From assembly GCF_029968095.1 (NCBI RefSeq), contig NZ_JASCIR010000016.1, positions 1 through 64,000 of the forward strand: 64,000 bases of DNA, written 5' to 3'. Below are positions 55,552 to 64,000 of the stretch, piece after piece (within the stretch, counting starts at the first letter, position 1; each line of letters starts with the position of its first letter). The notes under the pieces were generated by a model. The model was given only the letters and a program-made list of their open reading frames with translations, was not told the origin of the DNA and made no database searches. The position numbers and the translations under genes were made by a program. The DNA is from Streptomyces solicavernae. GTDB lineage: Bacteria; Actinomycetota; Actinomycetes; Streptomycetales; Streptomycetaceae.

Positions 55552-57621
55552 TCACTGTCGGCGGCCCCGGATCAGCAGGTGCAGGAAGTACGGCGTGCCG
55601 ATCACGGCGGTCATCAGGCCCGCGCCGAGCTGGGCCGGGGCGATGACGGTGCGGCCGACCAGGTCCGCGGTGCAGACGAGCGCGGCGCCGAGGAGGACGG
55701 CGACGGGCAGCACGCGGTGGTGCCGTCGTCCGGCCAGGGCGCGGGCGGCGTGCGGGGCGACGAGGCCGACGAAGCCGATGGTGCCCGCGGCGGCGACGGC
55801 GGTGGCGGTGAGCAGGACGGCCAGGGCGAGGAAGCCGAGCCGGCCGCGGGCGAGGCCGAGGCCGAGGAGGCGCGGGGTGTCCTCGTCGAGGGAGAGCAGG
55901 TCGAGCTCGGTGCGGCGCAGGGCGGCGACGGCCAGGCCGACGGCGAGGACGACGGCCAGGGGCGCGACGTCGGGCAGGGTGCGGCCGTAGGTGGAGCCGG
56001 AGAGCCAGGTGAGGGCCTTGGTGGCGTTGAACGGGTCGGTGAGCACGATGAGCAGGCTGACCAGGGCGGCGGTGCCGGTGGCGACGCCGAAGCCGACGAG
56101 GACGAGCCGGTTCTGCCCGAAGCCGCCGCGGGCGGCGAGCCCGAAGACGAGGACGGAGCTGAGCGCGGCGCCCGCGAACGCGGCGGCGGCGACGCTCCAG
56201 GACGCGGCGACGGGCACGGTCGTGACGAGCAGCACGGCGCCCAGCGCGGCGCCGCCGGAGACACCGAGGGTGCCGGGTTCGGCGAGCGGGTTGCGGGTGA
56301 CGGCCTGCACCAGGGTCCCGGCGAGGGCGAGGGCGGCGCCGGCGAGGAGGGCGGCCAGGACGCGGGGCACGCGGGTGTCGAGGACGAAGCCGATGCTCTG
56401 ACCGGCCCTGCCCTGGGCCCAGTTGAGGACGTCGCCGAGGAGCAGCTTGGCGTCGCCGAGGAGGACGGCGGCGATGCTCAGGCCGACGACGACGGCGACG
56501 AGGACGGCCGTGGAGGTGAGGAACGCGGTGCGGCTGCGCAGCCGTATCCGCTCGGGGGCGGCGGGGCCCGCGGTGTCGCGCAGCCGGGCGGCGGTGGCGA
56601 TCAGGAAGGCGGCGCCGATGAGGCTGGTGGCGACGCCGGTGGGCACGGCGACCGCGACGTCGGCGGGGACGACGGTGCGCAGCGCCACGTCGGAGCCGAG
56701 CACGAGGGCGGCGCCGGCCAGCCCGGCGAAGGGGATGCGTGCGCGGGCCCGGGTGAGCGCCTTGACGCGGCGGGCGAGCGGTCGTACGAGGGCGGGGGCG
56801 CAGAGGCCGACGAAGCCGATCGGTCCGGCGAGGGTGACGGCGGCGGCGGAGAGCAGCGCGGCGAGGACGACGCCGGTGGCGCGGGTGGCGCGGACCGGGA
56901 CGCCGAGGCCGCGGGCGGCGTCGTCGCCCAGGGCGAGGGCATCGACGCGGCGGGCGAGCAGGAGCAGTCCGGCGAGCCCGGCGAGGGCGATGGGCGCTAC
57001 CTGGAGGACGCCGTCGAAGCCGCTCTGCGCGATGCTGCCCTGGTTCCAGGCGTACAGGCCCTCGGTCTGCTGCGGGAAGAGCAGCAGCAGTCCCTCGGTG
57101 ACGGCGGTGAGGCCGAGGGTGAGGGCGCTGCCGGCGAGGACGAGCTTGACGGTGCCGGTGCCGAGCCCGGACAGGCCGAGGACGACGGCAGCGGCGGCGA
57201 GGCCCCCGGCGAAGGCGATGCCGGAGGAGGTGAGCAGCGGCAGCGAGACCCCGGTGACGGCGGCGAGGCCGAGGGCGAGGTAGGACCCGGCGTTGACGGC
57301 GAGGGTGTCGGGTGAGGCGAGGACATTGCGGCTGACGGACTGCAGGGCGGCGCCGGCCATGCCGAGGACGGCCCCGACGAGGAGTCCGGCGACGGCCCGG
57401 GGCAGCCGGGAGGCGATGACGACGGAGGCGTCCGTGGGGTCGGCCCGGCCGGTGAGCGCCTTGACGACCTCGGGGGCGCCGACGTCGGCGGTGCCCTGGG
57501 TGAGGTCGACGAGGGCGAGGACGGCGACGAGGAGGACCAGTGCGGCCGCCACCGCGGCCGCGCCCGCCCGGGACGCGGCCGTGGAGGGTCGTACGGCGGG
57601 GGTGGTTGCGGTGGCGGCCAT
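55552..57621 (-). CDS. Fused iron-siderophore ABC transporter permease (two FecCD domains)
   Basis: A 689-residue membrane protein that joins two FecCD-type permeases, as in FhuB. Half 1 (about 20-340) has LPRAVAGLLVGAVLGMAGAALQ, FAGGLAAAAVVLGLSGLG and GPIGFVGLCAPALVRPL. Half 2 (about 360-689) has VPRVLAALLAGAALALAGTL, VQAVTRNPLAEPGTLGVSGG and GTIGFVGLVAPHAARAL. Each half has the LPR start, the A-L-Q/N-P-LA-P segment and the GxIGFVGL loop that meets the ATPase. It is three bases after the binding-protein gene. Confidence 0.92.
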   Translation of the reverse strand: MAATATTPAVRPSTAASRAGAAAVAAALVLLVAVLALVDLTQGTADVGAPEVVKALTGRADPTDASVVIASRLPRAVAGLLVGAVLGMAGAALQSVSRNVLASPDTLAVNAGSYLALGLAAVTGVSLPLLTSSGIAFAGGLAAAAVVLGLSGLGTGTVKLVLAGSALTLGLTAVTEGLLLLFPQQTEGLYAWNQGSIAQSGFDGVLQVAPIALAGLAGLLLLARRVDALALGDDAARGLGVPVRATRATGVVLAALLSAAAVTLAGPIGFVGLCAPALVRPLARRVKALTRARARIPFAGLAGAALVLGSDVALRTVVPADVAVAVPTGVATSLIGAAFLIATAARLRDTAGPAAPERIRLRSRTAFLTSTAVLVAVVVGLSIAAVLLGDAKLLLGDVLNWAQGRAGQSIGFVLDTRVPRVLAALLAGAALALAGTLVQAVTRNPLAEPGTLGVSGGAALGAVLLVTTVPVAASWSVAAAAFAGAALSSVLVFGLAARGGFGQNRLVLVGFGVATGTAALVSLLIVLTDPFNATKALTWLSGSTYGRTLPDVAPLAVVLAVGLAVAALRRTELDLLSLDEDTPRLLGLGLARGRLGFLALAVLLTATAVAAAGTIGFVGLVAPHAARALAGRRHHRVLPVAVLLGAALVCTADLVGRTVIAPAQLGAGLMTAVIGTPYFLHLLIRGRRQ

Positions 57622-57624
57622 CGG

Positions 57625-58617
57625 TTACTTGGTCAGCGCCTTCACGACGGAGTCGACGTACTGGCTCATCGACGTGGTGCCGCCGAACATCCAGATGCCG
57701 TCGGGGAGGCGGTGGACGTTGCCCTTCTTCACGAACGGCAGGGAGGTCCACACCTTGTCCTTCTTGAGGACGCCGGCGAACGGGGTGCTGTTCTTGTCGC
57801 CGTCGCTGCCGATGTAGGCGAACTCGACGTCGTCGCCCAGCTTGGTGAGGCCCTCGACGTCGGTGGCGCCGAGGCCGTAACTCTTGTCGCCCTTGACCTT
57901 CCAGGGGTTCTTCAGGCCGAGTTCGGCGTTGACGGCGCCGATGAGGGAGCCGCTGGTGAAGGGGCGGACGGAGACCTGGTTGGACCTGACGTAGCCGTCC
58001 GCGAAGGCGAACTCGGCGCCGTCGAGCCCCGCGTCCTTCAGCGCCTTGCGGCCCTCGGCGAGCTTCGCGTCGAAGTCCTTCTTCAGCTTCTCGGCGCGCT
58101 CGGTGGTGCCGGTGGCCTTGGCGATGAGGTCGAGGTTGCCGGTCATCCGGCCGATCGGGTCGGAGGCGTCGGCGGCGCGGATCTCCAGGACCGGGGCGAC
58201 CTTGCGGAGTTGCTTCACCGCGTTCGGGGGGAGGTCGCTGGTGGCGACGATCAGGTCCGGGTTCAGGGCGGCGATGCTGTCGGTGCTGGGTTCGCCGCGG
58301 GTGCCGATGTCCTTGGGCTCGTTCTTGAGCGGGGCGGCGGTGTTCCACGTCTTGTAGCCCTTGACGTCGGCGACGCCGACCGGGTCGACGCCGAGCGAGA
58401 CGAGGTCCTCCACGACGTTCCACTCGGTGCCGACGACCTTCTTCGCCGGTCCGTCGAGCTTCACCTTCTCGCCGCTCGCGTCGGTGAGGGTGATGGCCTC
58501 GGCGGCCTTGGCGTCGGTGTCGGTGTCGGCGTCGGTGGCGGGCTGGGTGGTCCCGCAGGCGGTCAGGGCGAGGGCCGCGGCGGTGACGGCCGCCGCGGTG
58601 CACAGGAGGCGTCTCAT
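57625..58617 (-). CDS. Iron-siderophore-binding lipoprotein
   Basis: A 330-residue lipoprotein of the FecB/FhuD type. The signal peptide ends in a lipobox (ALALTACGTT), so Cys21 is the lipid anchor. The mature part has AITLTDASGEKVKLDGPAKK, VVGTEWNVVEDLVSLGVDPV and SIAALNPDLIVATSDLPPN, then VAPVLEIRAAD. It delivers a ferric siderophore to the permease. The ATG overlaps the ATPase stop (ATGA). Confidence 0.92.
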   Translation of the reverse strand: MRRLLCTAAAVTAAALALTACGTTQPATDADTDTDAKAAEAITLTDASGEKVKLDGPAKKVVGTEWNVVEDLVSLGVDPVGVADVKGYKTWNTAAPLKNEPKDIGTRGEPSTDSIAALNPDLIVATSDLPPNAVKQLRKVAPVLEIRAADASDPIGRMTGNLDLIAKATGTTERAEKLKKDFDAKLAEGRKALKDAGLDGAEFAFADGYVRSNQVSVRPFTSGSLIGAVNAELGLKNPWKVKGDKSYGLGATDVEGLTKLGDDVEFAYIGSDGDKNSTPFAGVLKKDKVWTSLPFVKKGNVHRLPDGIWMFGGTTSMSQYVDSVVKALTK

Positions 58618-59474
58618 GACGGGGAGTTGAGCCTTTCGGTACGGGTGTGGTGTCGGCCGACGGCGCGGGTGCGGAGGCGGCCGGTGAGCGGGTCGGTGTC
58701 GACCTCGATGCGGATGCCGTACGTGTCGGTCAGCCGCTGGGGGGTGAGGACGTCCTCGGGGAGGCCGTCGGCGACGATCCGGCCGTCGTGCAGCAGCACG
58801 ATGCGGTCGGCGACGGTCGCGGCCTGGTCGAGGTCGTGCAGGACGACGCCGACGGCGATGCCGTGGTCGTCGGCCAGGTCCCGCACGAGGTCCAGGAGTT
58901 CGACCTGGTAGCGCAGGTCGAGGTAGGTGGTGGGCTCGTCGAGGAGCAGGACGCCGGTGTCCTGGGCGAGGCAGCCGGCCAGCCAGACGCGCTGAAGCTG
59001 TCCGCCGGAGAGGTGTTCGGCGCCGCGCTCGGCGAGTCCGGTGAGCCCGGTCAGGGCGAGGGCCCGGTCCACGGCACCGCGCCCGCCCGGATCGGCCCTG
59101 CCCCAGCGGCCGCGGTACGGGTAGCGCCCGAACTCGACGACGTCGCGCACGGTCAGGCCGCCGGGGGTGGGGCGGGACTGGGTGAGCAGGGCGACGTACC
59201 GGGAGAACGCGCGTGGGGACAGGGCGAGTCCGTCGGTGTCGGCGTCGAGGACGAGGGTGGCGCTGCGCGGACGTTGCAGCCGGGCGACGGTGCGCAGCAG
59301 GGTCGACTTGCCGCTGCCGTTCGGCCCGACGAGCGCGGTGACCTCGCCGGGCCGCAGCGCGAGGGACGCGTCGTGCACGACGTCCACGCCGTCGTACGCC
59401 ACGGTCACCCCGGTGGCCGCAAGGGTGTGGCCACGGGTGCGGGGGGCCGCGGAGGTCTCTTCTGCAACGTTCAC
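58614..59474 (-). CDS. Iron-siderophore ABC transporter ATPase (FecE/FhuC type)
   Basis: A 286-residue ABC ATPase. Walker A is VGPNGSGKSTLLRTV (about 52-66), signature HLSGGQLQRVWLAGCLA, Walker B VLLLDEPTTYLDLRYQ and switch His VVLHDLDQAA, all of the ferric-siderophore class. It is the first gene of the three-gene uptake unit. The GTG start at 59474 lies only six bases from the iron box and has no Shine-Dalgarno, so the mRNA may be leaderless. Confidence 0.92.
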   Translation of the reverse strand: MNVAEETSAAPRTRGHTLAATGVTVAYDGVDVVHDASLALRPGEVTALVGPNGSGKSTLLRTVARLQRPRSATLVLDADTDGLALSPRAFSRYVALLTQSRPTPGGLTVRDVVEFGRYPYRGRWGRADPGGRGAVDRALALTGLTGLAERGAEHLSGGQLQRVWLAGCLAQDTGVLLLDEPTTYLDLRYQVELLDLVRDLADDHGIAVGVVLHDLDQAATVADRIVLLHDGRIVADGLPEDVLTPQRLTDTYGIRIEVDTDPLTGRLRTRAVGRHHTRTERLNSPS

Positions 59475-59480
59475 GTCGCG

Positions 59481-59497
59481 AAGGTTAGCCTAACCTT
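59481..59497 (-). promoter_or_regulatory. Iron box (IdeR/DmdR1-type operator)
   Basis: The perfect palindrome aaggttagcctaacctt matches the core of the actinobacterial iron box (TTAGGTTAGGCTCACCTAA). It sits six bases upstream of the GTG of the siderophore ATPase gene. It is expected to bind an iron-loaded IdeR/DmdR1-type repressor, shutting the uptake unit in iron sufficiency. Confidence 0.9.
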
Positions 59498-59551
59498 AAC
59501 GGGCCACGGAAGGCACCTCCACGATCCGGACGCAAGCCGAATTCGCGCCGC

Positions 59552-59645
59552 ATGCCAGCTGCTTCACGCCACCCGCTCACACCAGCGGCTGCACGCCACC
59601 CGCTCACAGCAGCTGCACGCCACCCGCTTCACGCCACCCGCGTAC
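59552..59645. repeat. Degenerate tandem repeat just after the acyl-CoA dehydrogenase gene
   Basis: At least four copies of cacgccacccgc within units of about 20 bases (gctgcacgccacccgctcac), ending about 10 bases past the acyl-CoA dehydrogenase stop (minus strand). Confidence 0.8.
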
Positions 59646-59655
59646 GCGGCCCGCC

Positions 59656-61626
59656 TCAGCGGATCGGCCGGTGCACGTTCTCCTTCACCGTCGGCCCCGG
59701 CGTCGCGTCGGCGATCCACGGCCCCTCGCCGCTGGGGTCGACGACGCCCTGCTCCAGCCACGCGTACGTACCGGAAAGCACACCCCGTACGACCTTGCGG
59801 TCCAGGTCGTCCGTGTTGGCCCACAGGCGGTCGAACAGCTCCTCGACGCGCAGCCGGGACTGGCGGCAGAAGGCGTCGGCGAGTTGGTACGCCTCTCGCC
59901 CGAACTCGCCCTCGCCGCGCAGGAGTTCGGCCCGTACGCAGGCCGCGCTCATCGCGAACAGCTCCGCGCCGATGTCCACGATCCGGCCGAGGAAGCCCTG
60001 CTTGGTCTCCATCCGGCCCTGCCAGCGGGACATGGCGTAGAAGGTGGAGCGGGCGAGCTTGCGCGAGGTGCGCTCCACGTACCGCAGATGGGCGGCCAGG
60101 TCCGGGTGGCCCGCCGGGTGGAAGTCCCCGTACGAGAGCGGGAGTTGGCCGGGTCCTGCGACGAGCTTCGGCAGCCAGCGCGCGTAGAAGCCGCCCGCCC
60201 GGGCGCCCGCCTTCGCCTTGTCGCCGAGGGACTTGTCCGGGTCGATCAGGTCCCCGGCCGCCTTCAGGTGGGCGTCGACGGCCTCGCGGGCGATCAGCAG
60301 ATGCATGATCTCGGTGGAGCCCTCGAAGATCCGGTTGATGCGCAGGTCGCGCAGGACCTGCTCGGCGGGGACGGCGCGTTCTCCGCGGGCGGCGAGCGAG
60401 TCGGCGGTCTCGAAGCCGCGGCCGCCGCGGATCTGGACCAGCTCGTCGGCCATCAAGCAGGCCATCTCGGAGCCGTACAGCTTGGCGAGGGCGGCCTCGA
60501 TGCGGATGTCGTTGCGGTCCTCGTCGGCCATCTGCGAGGACAGGTCGAGCACCGCCTCCAGGGCGAAGGTGGTGGCCGCGATGAACGAGATCTTGCTGCC
60601 GACCGCCTCGTGCAGCGCGATCGGCCGCCCCCACTGCTCGCGCTCGGCGGACCACTCGCGGGCGATCTTCAGGCACCACTTGCCGGCGCCGACGCACATC
60701 GCGGGCAGCGAGAGGCGGCCGGTGTTGAGGGTGGTGAGGGCGATCTTCAGGCCGGCGCCCTCGGGGCCGATGCGGTGCGCGGCGGGGACCCGGACCCGGT
60801 GGAAGCGGGTGACGCCGTTCTCCAGGCCGCGCAGCCCCATGAAGGCGTTGCGGTGCTCCACGGTGACACCCTCGTCGCCTGCCTCCACCAGGAACGCGGT
60901 GATCCCGCCGGGGTGCCCTTCGGACTTCGGCACCCGCGCCATCACGACGAGCAGGTCGGCGACGACGCCGTTGGTGGTCCACAGCTTCACGCCGTCCAGG
61001 ACGTAGCCGTCCTCCCCGTCCGGTACGGCGGTGGTGGCGAGGCGGGCCGGGTCGGAGCCGACGTCCGGCTCGGTCAGCAGGAACGCGGAGATGTCGGTGG
61101 CGGCCAGGCGCGGCAGGAACGTGTCCTTCTGCTCCTGGCTGCCGAACAGCTTCAGCGGCTGGGGGGCGCCGATCGACTGGTGCGCGGAGAGCAGCGCGCC
61201 GATCGCCGGGCTGGCGGAGCCGACCAGGGCGAGTGCCTTGTTGTAGTAGACCTGCGTGAGGCCGAGGCCCCCGTACTTCGCGTCGATCTTCATGCCGAGC
61301 GCGCCGAGCTCCTTGAGCCCGCGGATCACGTCGTCGGGGATGCGCGCCTCGCGGTCGATGAGGGCGCCGTCGACCTCGTTCTCGCAGAACTCCCGCAGCC
61401 GGGCGAGGAAGGCCTCGCCGCGGCGCACGTCCTCGTCGGCGGGCAGGGGGTGCGGATGGATCAGGTCGAGCCGGAACCGGCCGAGGAACAGCTCCTTGGC
61501 GAAGCTCGGCTTGCGCCACTCCTGCTCCCTGGCCGCCTCGGCGACCTGCCGCGCCTCCCGTTCGGAGACCTTCGGCTCCTTGTGCGTTCCTGCCGTGCCT
61601 GCCGTGCCTGCCGTGCCTGCCGACAT
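59656..61626 (-). CDS. Acyl-CoA dehydrogenase (long, VLCAD-like)
   Basis: A 656-residue FAD enzyme of fatty-acid beta-oxidation, longer than the usual 380-400 residues because of a C-terminal extension as in very-long-chain/ACAD9 types. Core: LGALGMKIDAKYGGLGLTQV, FLLTEPDVGSDPARLATTAV, GVKLWTTNGVVADLLVVMAR, QIRGGRGFETADSLAARGER, and the catalytic Glu region NRIFEGSTEIMHLLIAREAV. The Ala/Gly/Thr head (AGTAGTAGTH) comes from a 9-base repeat. The ATG at 61626 has GAGGTGA upstream. Confidence 0.9.
   Translation of the reverse strand: MSAGTAGTAGTAGTHKEPKVSEREARQVAEAAREQEWRKPSFAKELFLGRFRLDLIHPHPLPADEDVRRGEAFLARLREFCENEVDGALIDREARIPDDVIRGLKELGALGMKIDAKYGGLGLTQVYYNKALALVGSASPAIGALLSAHQSIGAPQPLKLFGSQEQKDTFLPRLAATDISAFLLTEPDVGSDPARLATTAVPDGEDGYVLDGVKLWTTNGVVADLLVVMARVPKSEGHPGGITAFLVEAGDEGVTVEHRNAFMGLRGLENGVTRFHRVRVPAAHRIGPEGAGLKIALTTLNTGRLSLPAMCVGAGKWCLKIAREWSAEREQWGRPIALHEAVGSKISFIAATTFALEAVLDLSSQMADEDRNDIRIEAALAKLYGSEMACLMADELVQIRGGRGFETADSLAARGERAVPAEQVLRDLRINRIFEGSTEIMHLLIAREAVDAHLKAAGDLIDPDKSLGDKAKAGARAGGFYARWLPKLVAGPGQLPLSYGDFHPAGHPDLAAHLRYVERTSRKLARSTFYAMSRWQGRMETKQGFLGRIVDIGAELFAMSAACVRAELLRGEGEFGREAYQLADAFCRQSRLRVEELFDRLWANTDDLDRKVVRGVLSGTYAWLEQGVVDPSGEGPWIADATPGPTVKENVHRPIR
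61585..61622. repeat. Tandem 9-base repeat in the start of the acyl-CoA dehydrogenase gene
   Basis: About four copies of gtgcctgcc encode the AGT repeats at residues 3-13 of the protein. Confidence 0.8.
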
Positions 61627-61740
61627 GAGGGCTCACCTCGCCGCGCATCGGGGACTCACCGGAGGGTAGGGGCACCGACCGGGCCTACTCGGTCGTATCT
61701 ACCCGAAGAGGAAGATCCCCACCAGGGCTCGGGGGCGTTC

Positions 61741-61783
61741 GGCGCAACGCGAAGCCGCCTCCGTGTTCTGGCGCAACGCGAAG
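61741..61783. repeat. Direct repeat ggcgcaacgcgaag, two copies
   Basis: Copies at 61741-61754 and 61770-61783 lie just beside the terminator of the aldehyde dehydrogenase gene. Confidence 0.7.
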
Positions 61784-61816
61784 GCGGCCGGAACCCCGCA
61801 CAGGTTCCGGCCGCCT
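61782..61816 (-). terminator. Hairpin terminator after the aldehyde dehydrogenase gene
   Basis: A perfect 14-base stem (aggcggccggaacc / ggttccggccgcct) with a 7-base loop, 18 bases past the stop. Confidence 0.85.
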
Positions 61817-61833
61817 CCTGGGGGACGTACGGC

Positions 61834-63279
61834 TTACAGCTCCAGGCCGGTCAGGACCAGGACCCGCTCGTACGTGTAGTCCGCCATGGCGTGGGCGACG
61901 CCCTCGCGGCCGACGCCGGACTGCTTGACGCCGCCGTACGGCATCTGGTCGGCGCGGTAGGACGGCACGTCGCCGACGATCACGCCGCCGACCTCAAGGG
62001 CGCGGTGGGCGCGGAAGGCGCGCTGCACATCGTGCGTGAACACGCCCGCCTGCAGGCCGTACTTGGAGTCGTTGACGGCGTCGAACGCGGCCTGCTCGCC
62101 GTCCACCTTGGTGACGGTGAGGACCGGGCCGAAGACCTCCTCGCAGGCGAGGGTGGTGTCGGCGGGCACGTCGGCGAGGACGGTCGGGGCGTACGAGGCG
62201 CCCTCGCGCTTGCCGCCCGCGAGCAGCGTGGCACCGGCGGCGACGGCCTCGTCCACCCAGGACTCGACGCGCTTGGCGGCGTTCTCGTCCACGAGCGGGC
62301 CGACCTCGGTGGCCGCGTCCGACGGGTCACCGGTGACCTGCGCCTCGACGGCGGCGACGATACGGGGAAGGAGCCGGTCGTAGACGGAGGCGTCGGCGAT
62401 CACGCGCTGCACGGAGATGCAGGACTGGCCGCCCTGGTAGTTCGAGAAGGTCGCGATGCGGCTCGCGGCCCAGTCGAGGTCGGCGTCGGAGGAGAAGTCG
62501 TCCAGGACGACGGCCGCGCCGTTGCCGCCGAGTTCGAGGGTGATGTGCTTGCGCGGCACCGAGTCCATGATCGCGTAGCCGACCTTCTCGGAGCCCGTGA
62601 AGGAGATGACGGGCAGACGCTCGTCCTGGACCAGGGCGGGCATCTTGTCGTTGGCGACCGGAAGCACCGACCAGGAGCCCTCGGGCAGGTCCGTCTCGGC
62701 GAGCAGCTCACCGAGGATCAGACCGGAGAGCGGGGTGGCCGGGGCGGGCTTGAGGATGATCGGGGCGCCGGCGGCGATGGCCGGGGCGACCTTGTGCGCG
62801 CACAGGTTCAGCGGGAAGTTGAACGGCGCGATACCGAGGACCACGCCGCGCGGGAAGCGGCGGGTCAGGGCGAGCCGGCCCTGGCCGCCCGCGTCGGTGT
62901 CCAGGCGCTGGGCGTCGCCGCCGTTGAAGCGGCGGGCCTCCTCGGCGGCGAGACGGAACACCGCCACCGCCCGGCCGACCTCGCCGCGGGCCCACTTGAT
63001 CGGCTTGCCGTTCTCGGCGGAGACCAGCTGGGCGATCTCCTCGGCGCGCTCGGCCAGCCGCGCGGTGACGTGGTCGAGGGCGGCGGCCCGCACGTGGGCG
63101 GGGGTCGCGGAAAGCGCCTCGCGCGAGGCGTACGCGGCAGCGACGGCCTCCTCGACCTGCGCGTCGGTCGGGACGCTCACGCGGCCGACGGTGCGGCCGT
63201 CCCAGGGCGAGGTGACGTCGAAGGTGGTGTCGCCGGTGGCCTGGCGGCCGGCGAGCCAGAAGGCAGTGGTGTCGGTCAT
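61834..63279 (-). CDS. NAD(P)-dependent aldehyde dehydrogenase
   Basis: A 481-residue ALDH superfamily enzyme. Cofactor and catalytic motifs: GIAPFNFPLNLCAHKVAPAI, KPAPATPLSGL, FTGSEKVGYAI, the base Glu in LELGGNGAAVV, the nucleophile Cys in NYQGGQSCISVQRV, and CEEVFGPVLTV. It oxidises an aldehyde to its acid; the substrate cannot be read from sequence (succinate semialdehyde and similar are possible). The ATG at 63279 follows gaagggccgggcacc. A PucR-type regulator gene on the same strand lies upstream and may control it. Confidence 0.92.
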   Translation of the reverse strand: MTDTTAFWLAGRQATGDTTFDVTSPWDGRTVGRVSVPTDAQVEEAVAAAYASREALSATPAHVRAAALDHVTARLAERAEEIAQLVSAENGKPIKWARGEVGRAVAVFRLAAEEARRFNGGDAQRLDTDAGGQGRLALTRRFPRGVVLGIAPFNFPLNLCAHKVAPAIAAGAPIILKPAPATPLSGLILGELLAETDLPEGSWSVLPVANDKMPALVQDERLPVISFTGSEKVGYAIMDSVPRKHITLELGGNGAAVVLDDFSSDADLDWAASRIATFSNYQGGQSCISVQRVIADASVYDRLLPRIVAAVEAQVTGDPSDAATEVGPLVDENAAKRVESWVDEAVAAGATLLAGGKREGASYAPTVLADVPADTTLACEEVFGPVLTVTKVDGEQAAFDAVNDSKYGLQAGVFTHDVQRAFRAHRALEVGGVIVGDVPSYRADQMPYGGVKQSGVGREGVAHAMADYTYERVLVLTGLEL

Positions 63280-63421
63280 GGTGCCCGGCCCTTCCGCGGT
63301 GGTGTGTCTGGGGTACGAGGGGTTCGTACGAGGGGTACGGCCCCACGGTAGGCGCGGGCGCCGCGCGCGCCTCTTGTACGAGGTGGAGGAGTTGGGGTGG
63401 GCGGGGTGCCGGAATGGCCCA

Positions 63422-63450
63422 GTTCCCCGTGCCCCTGTCGGGGCCCGGCC
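63422..63450. repeat. Half copy of the GTTCCCCG dispersed element
   Basis: gttccccgtgcccctgtcgg followed by ggcccggcc matches the left arm and centre of the element at 34811-34854; the second arm is missing here. Confidence 0.7.
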
Positions 63451-63478
63451 CATACCTGCACCTACGGGGCAGCAGCCC

Positions 63479-64000
63479 TCAGTCCGACGCCGCCGCCGAC
63501 ACCTTCAGCGCCAGCCAGAGCTCCATCCGCGCGTCCGGGTCGTCCAGGGAGCGCCCCAGGATCTCCTCGACCCGCCGCATGCGGTAGCGCAGCGTATGGC
63601 GGTGGACGCCGAGGTCCGCCGCCGCCGCGTCCCACTGGCCGTGCCGGGAGAGCCACGCCCGGAGCGAGGCCACGAGATCCCCGCGGCCCGTCGCGTCGTG
63701 CTCGCGCAGCGCCCGCAGCATGCCGTCGGCGAAGGCCCGTACCGCGTCGTCGGCGAGCAGCGGCAGGACCGAGCCCGCGGCCAGCTCCTCGTGTTCGACC
63801 AGGGTGCGGCCGCGGCGCCGGGCGACGGAGAGGGCCTGTTCGGCCTGCTTGTACCCGGTGGCGGCGGCGATCGGTCCGGCCGGCGCGGACAGGCCGACCA
63901 CCAACTGCTCGCCGTCGGCGGCCGGTTGCTCGCGGCCCTCGGCGCGGGCCGCGTCGGTGACGGCGGCCAGCTGCAGGCAGGCGGTGGCCGCGGCGCCGCC
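63479..64000 (-). CDS. PucR/CdaR-type helix-turn-helix regulator, 5' part beyond the window
   Basis: An open frame enters from the right edge and ends at 63479, giving at least 173 residues. The C-terminal domain has the PucR helix-turn-helix signature LRAWLSRHGQWDAAAADLGV, then HRHTLRYRMRRVEEILGRSL and DDPDARMELWLALKV. The part before it (VGLSAPAGPIAAATGYKQAE, VARRRGRTLVEHEEL) is the usual GGDEF-like linker region. The start lies outside the window. It is likely a ligand-responsive regulator, perhaps of the neighbouring aldehyde dehydrogenase (inferred from adjacency). Confidence 0.85.
   Translation of the reverse strand, partial: GGAAATACLQLAAVTDAARAEGREQPAADGEQLVVGLSAPAGPIAAATGYKQAEQALSVARRRGRTLVEHEELAAGSVLPLLADDAVRAFADGMLRALREHDATGRGDLVASLRAWLSRHGQWDAAAADLGVHRHTLRYRMRRVEEILGRSLDDPDARMELWLALKVSAAASD

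Noticed and set aside
54165..57315. Long plus-strand frames opposite dxr and the siderophore permease
   Set aside because: They are Gly/Glu/Ala/Asp-rich with no domain, while the minus strand encodes clear Dxr and FecCD motifs.

Overview
The window is chromosomal DNA of a Streptomyces-like actinomycete. The GC content is very high with G/C in almost every third codon position, GTG/TTG starts are common, and the gene content matches a known streptomycete neighbourhood: a type VII secretion (T7SS/ESX) locus next to the rimP-nusA-infB-rbfA-truB block and the MEP-pathway genes dxr and ispG. No tRNA, rRNA, CRISPR array or prophage was seen.

Region 1 (1-23.3 kb) is the T7SS locus. Its core genes are two WXG100 proteins (EsxB/EsxA-like), EccB, EccE and two mycosin-type subtilases. 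A PPE-like/EspC-like substrate pair, another WXG-type pair, a Gln-rich EspI-like ATPase and several membrane-anchored extracellular proteins lie with them, including a gluzincin metallopeptidase and a PQQ-type beta-propeller. EccC and EccD are not in the window and probably lie beyond the left edge. A decayed IS transposase fragment sits at about 1.45-1.55 kb, and roughly 5-12.7 kb looks less GC-rich than its surroundings.

Region 2 (23.3-31.5 kb) starts with a small DUF397 (BldB-family) protein. A five-gene oligopeptide ABC transporter follows (binding protein, two permeases, two ATPases). Facing it is a two-gene module: a STAND-like P-loop NTPase overlapping a membrane-anchored periplasmic-binding-fold protein.

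Region 3 (33.7-47.9 kb) is the translation/transcription core: rimP, nusA, ylxR, infB, a DUF503 gene, rbfA, truB, and ribF. A 1176-residue pseudoprotease-NTPase gene is inserted between truB and ribF. Divergent from rimP are a lipoprotein, a ferritin-like DUF4439 protein and a degenerate aminoglycoside-phosphotransferase-like protein.

Region 4 (48-59.5 kb), all on the minus strand, holds proS, two GNAT proteins, ispG, a site-2 protease and dxr. Upstream is an iron-siderophore ABC operon with a near-perfect iron box almost touching its start codon. A short ORF made of nine TTDG repeats, with its own Shine-Dalgarno, bridges the siderophore permease and dxr and overlaps the dxr start as ATGA. 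Region 5 (59.6-64 kb) holds an acyl-CoA dehydrogenase, an aldehyde dehydrogenase and the 3' part of a PucR-type regulator.

A recurring feature is short tandem duplication at gene 3' ends, in several cases including the stop codon. The most interesting loci are the NTPase plus binding-protein module, the pseudoprotease-NTPase, the TTDG leader ORF before dxr, and the accessory part of the T7SS locus.
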